Positions 6,066-6,579 of a stretch of DNA of 6,579 nucleotides are shown here, piece after piece (position 1 is the first letter of the stretch; every line of letters begins with the position of its first letter). The notes beneath the pieces are model-generated. The model was given only the letters and a program-made list of their open reading frames with translations, had not been told where the DNA came from and searched no databases. Location of the stretch: assembly GCA_937897625.1 (NCBI GenBank), contig CALCNZ010000187.1:1-6579 (forward strand), read 5' to 3'. Both the position numbers and the translations under genes were made by a program. This stretch comes from an uncultured Flavobacteriales bacterium. GTDB lineage: Bacteria > Bacteroidota > Bacteroidia > Flavobacteriales_D > Sanyastnellaceae.

Positions 6066-6579
6066 ATGATTAAGCAGCGTCTGACCGTTCTAAGCTTTTT
6101 ACAATTCTTCGTTTGGGGTGCGTGGTTAACAACCATTGGCACTTATTGCATCGACGGGAAACACTGGAACTTCGGACAGTTCGGCGCTATCTTTTCAACG
6201 CTTGCGCTTTCGTCTATTTTAATGCCTTCACTCATTGGTATTATTGCTGACAAGTGGATGCGTGCGGAAAGATTGTACGGCATACTGCATATACTTTACG
6301 GATGCTTCCTTTTACTTGTTCCTCAGTTGAGTTGGTTGCAACAACAGTTTCCATCGCTCGCAGGAATGGCCGAATACGACCTTCTCTATTGGGTGATTTT
6401 CGCAGCAATGATTTGCTACATGCCTACGATATCGCTTTCCAATTCGGTATCGTATCGCATACTAAAAATGTTCAACTTCGATGTAGTGAAAGACTTCCCT
6501 CCTATTCGTGTTTGGGGAACCGTTGGATTCATCATTGCGATGTGGACAACCAATTTATCTGGAAGTAAAGACAATTCCA
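6066..6579 (+). CDS. Nucleoside:H+ symporter, NupG family (MFS), 5' part only
   Basis: An inner-membrane permease of the nucleoside:H+ symporter family, cut by the window edge after 171 codons (full members are about 400-420 residues). The N-terminus has QFFVWGAWLTTIGTY (13-27), MPSLIGIIADKW (53-64), YMPTISLSNS (118-127) and DFPPIRVWGTVGFI (143-156), all characteristic of the NupG/XapB group. Membrane segments fall at about 6-27, 38-61, 71-90 and 106-125, with a fifth beginning near 151. The MPSLIGIIADKW stretch sits in the loop after helix 2, where MFS transporters carry their conserved motif. The ATG lies 11 bases after the flavin reductase stop, so it probably belongs to the same transcript. 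Which nucleosides it takes up cannot be seen from sequence. Confidence 0.9.
   Translation, partial: MIKQRLTVLSFLQFFVWGAWLTTIGTYCIDGKHWNFGQFGAIFSTLALSSILMPSLIGIIADKWMRAERLYGILHILYGCFLLLVPQLSWLQQQFPSLAGMAEYDLLYWVIFAAMICYMPTISLSNSVSYRILKMFNFDVVKDFPPIRVWGTVGFIIAMWTTNLSGSKDNS

Noticed and set aside
6254..6568. 104-codon + strand open frame near the window end
   Set aside because: It is out of frame with the NupG-family gene starting at 6066, whose translation shows clear transporter motifs and runs off the window.
1..6579. tRNA, CRISPR array, transposon, phage or toxin-antitoxin genes
   Set aside because: Gaps between genes are too short (at most 65 bases, apart from the first 132 bases), and no repeated or cloverleaf structure was seen when reading them.

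Overview
The window is a compact run of ordinary chromosomal genes, all on the + strand, from what looks like a member of the Bacteroidota, probably Flavobacteriales. Three things point there: promoters of the TAnnTTTG (-7) type, no clear Shine-Dalgarno sequences with A-rich leaders instead, and protein variants that I recall as typical of the phylum (a short RsmI-like methyltransferase, a DUF151 nuclease with a C-terminal UVR motif, and an ETF beta subunit with an NYNGSVVPG segment). No tRNA, rRNA, CRISPR array, insertion sequence or prophage gene is visible. No stretch of 300 bases lacks a gene.

Region 1 (1-1295): the tail of an upstream gene and a strong intrinsic terminator with a cUUCGg loop (38-63). 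A two-gene unit follows: a short tetrapyrrole-methylase/RsmI-like SAM methyltransferase and a low-molecular-weight protein tyrosine phosphatase, overlapping by ATGA. Region 2 (1271-2274): an arginase with its own Bacteroidota-type promoter, placed so close to the ATG that the mRNA may be leaderless. Region 3 (2289 to the window end): a second promoter, overlapped by a small dyad, drives a tight cluster: etfB, etfA, a bifunctional nuclease (DUF151 + UVR), purE, a flavin-reductase-family protein, and a nucleoside:H+ symporter of the NupG family that is cut off by the window edge.

The third cluster mixes two themes. One is flavin electron transfer (ETF and the FMN split-barrel protein). The other is nucleotide metabolism (nuclease, the PurE step of purine synthesis, nucleoside uptake). 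Spacings of 13, -1, 45, 1 and 11 bases suggest one operon. I see no convincing new defence, mobile or biosynthetic system. The points most worth following up are the uncharacterised short RsmI paralogue, the altered AMP-site motif of EtfB, the possibly leaderless arginase transcript and the mixed operon content.
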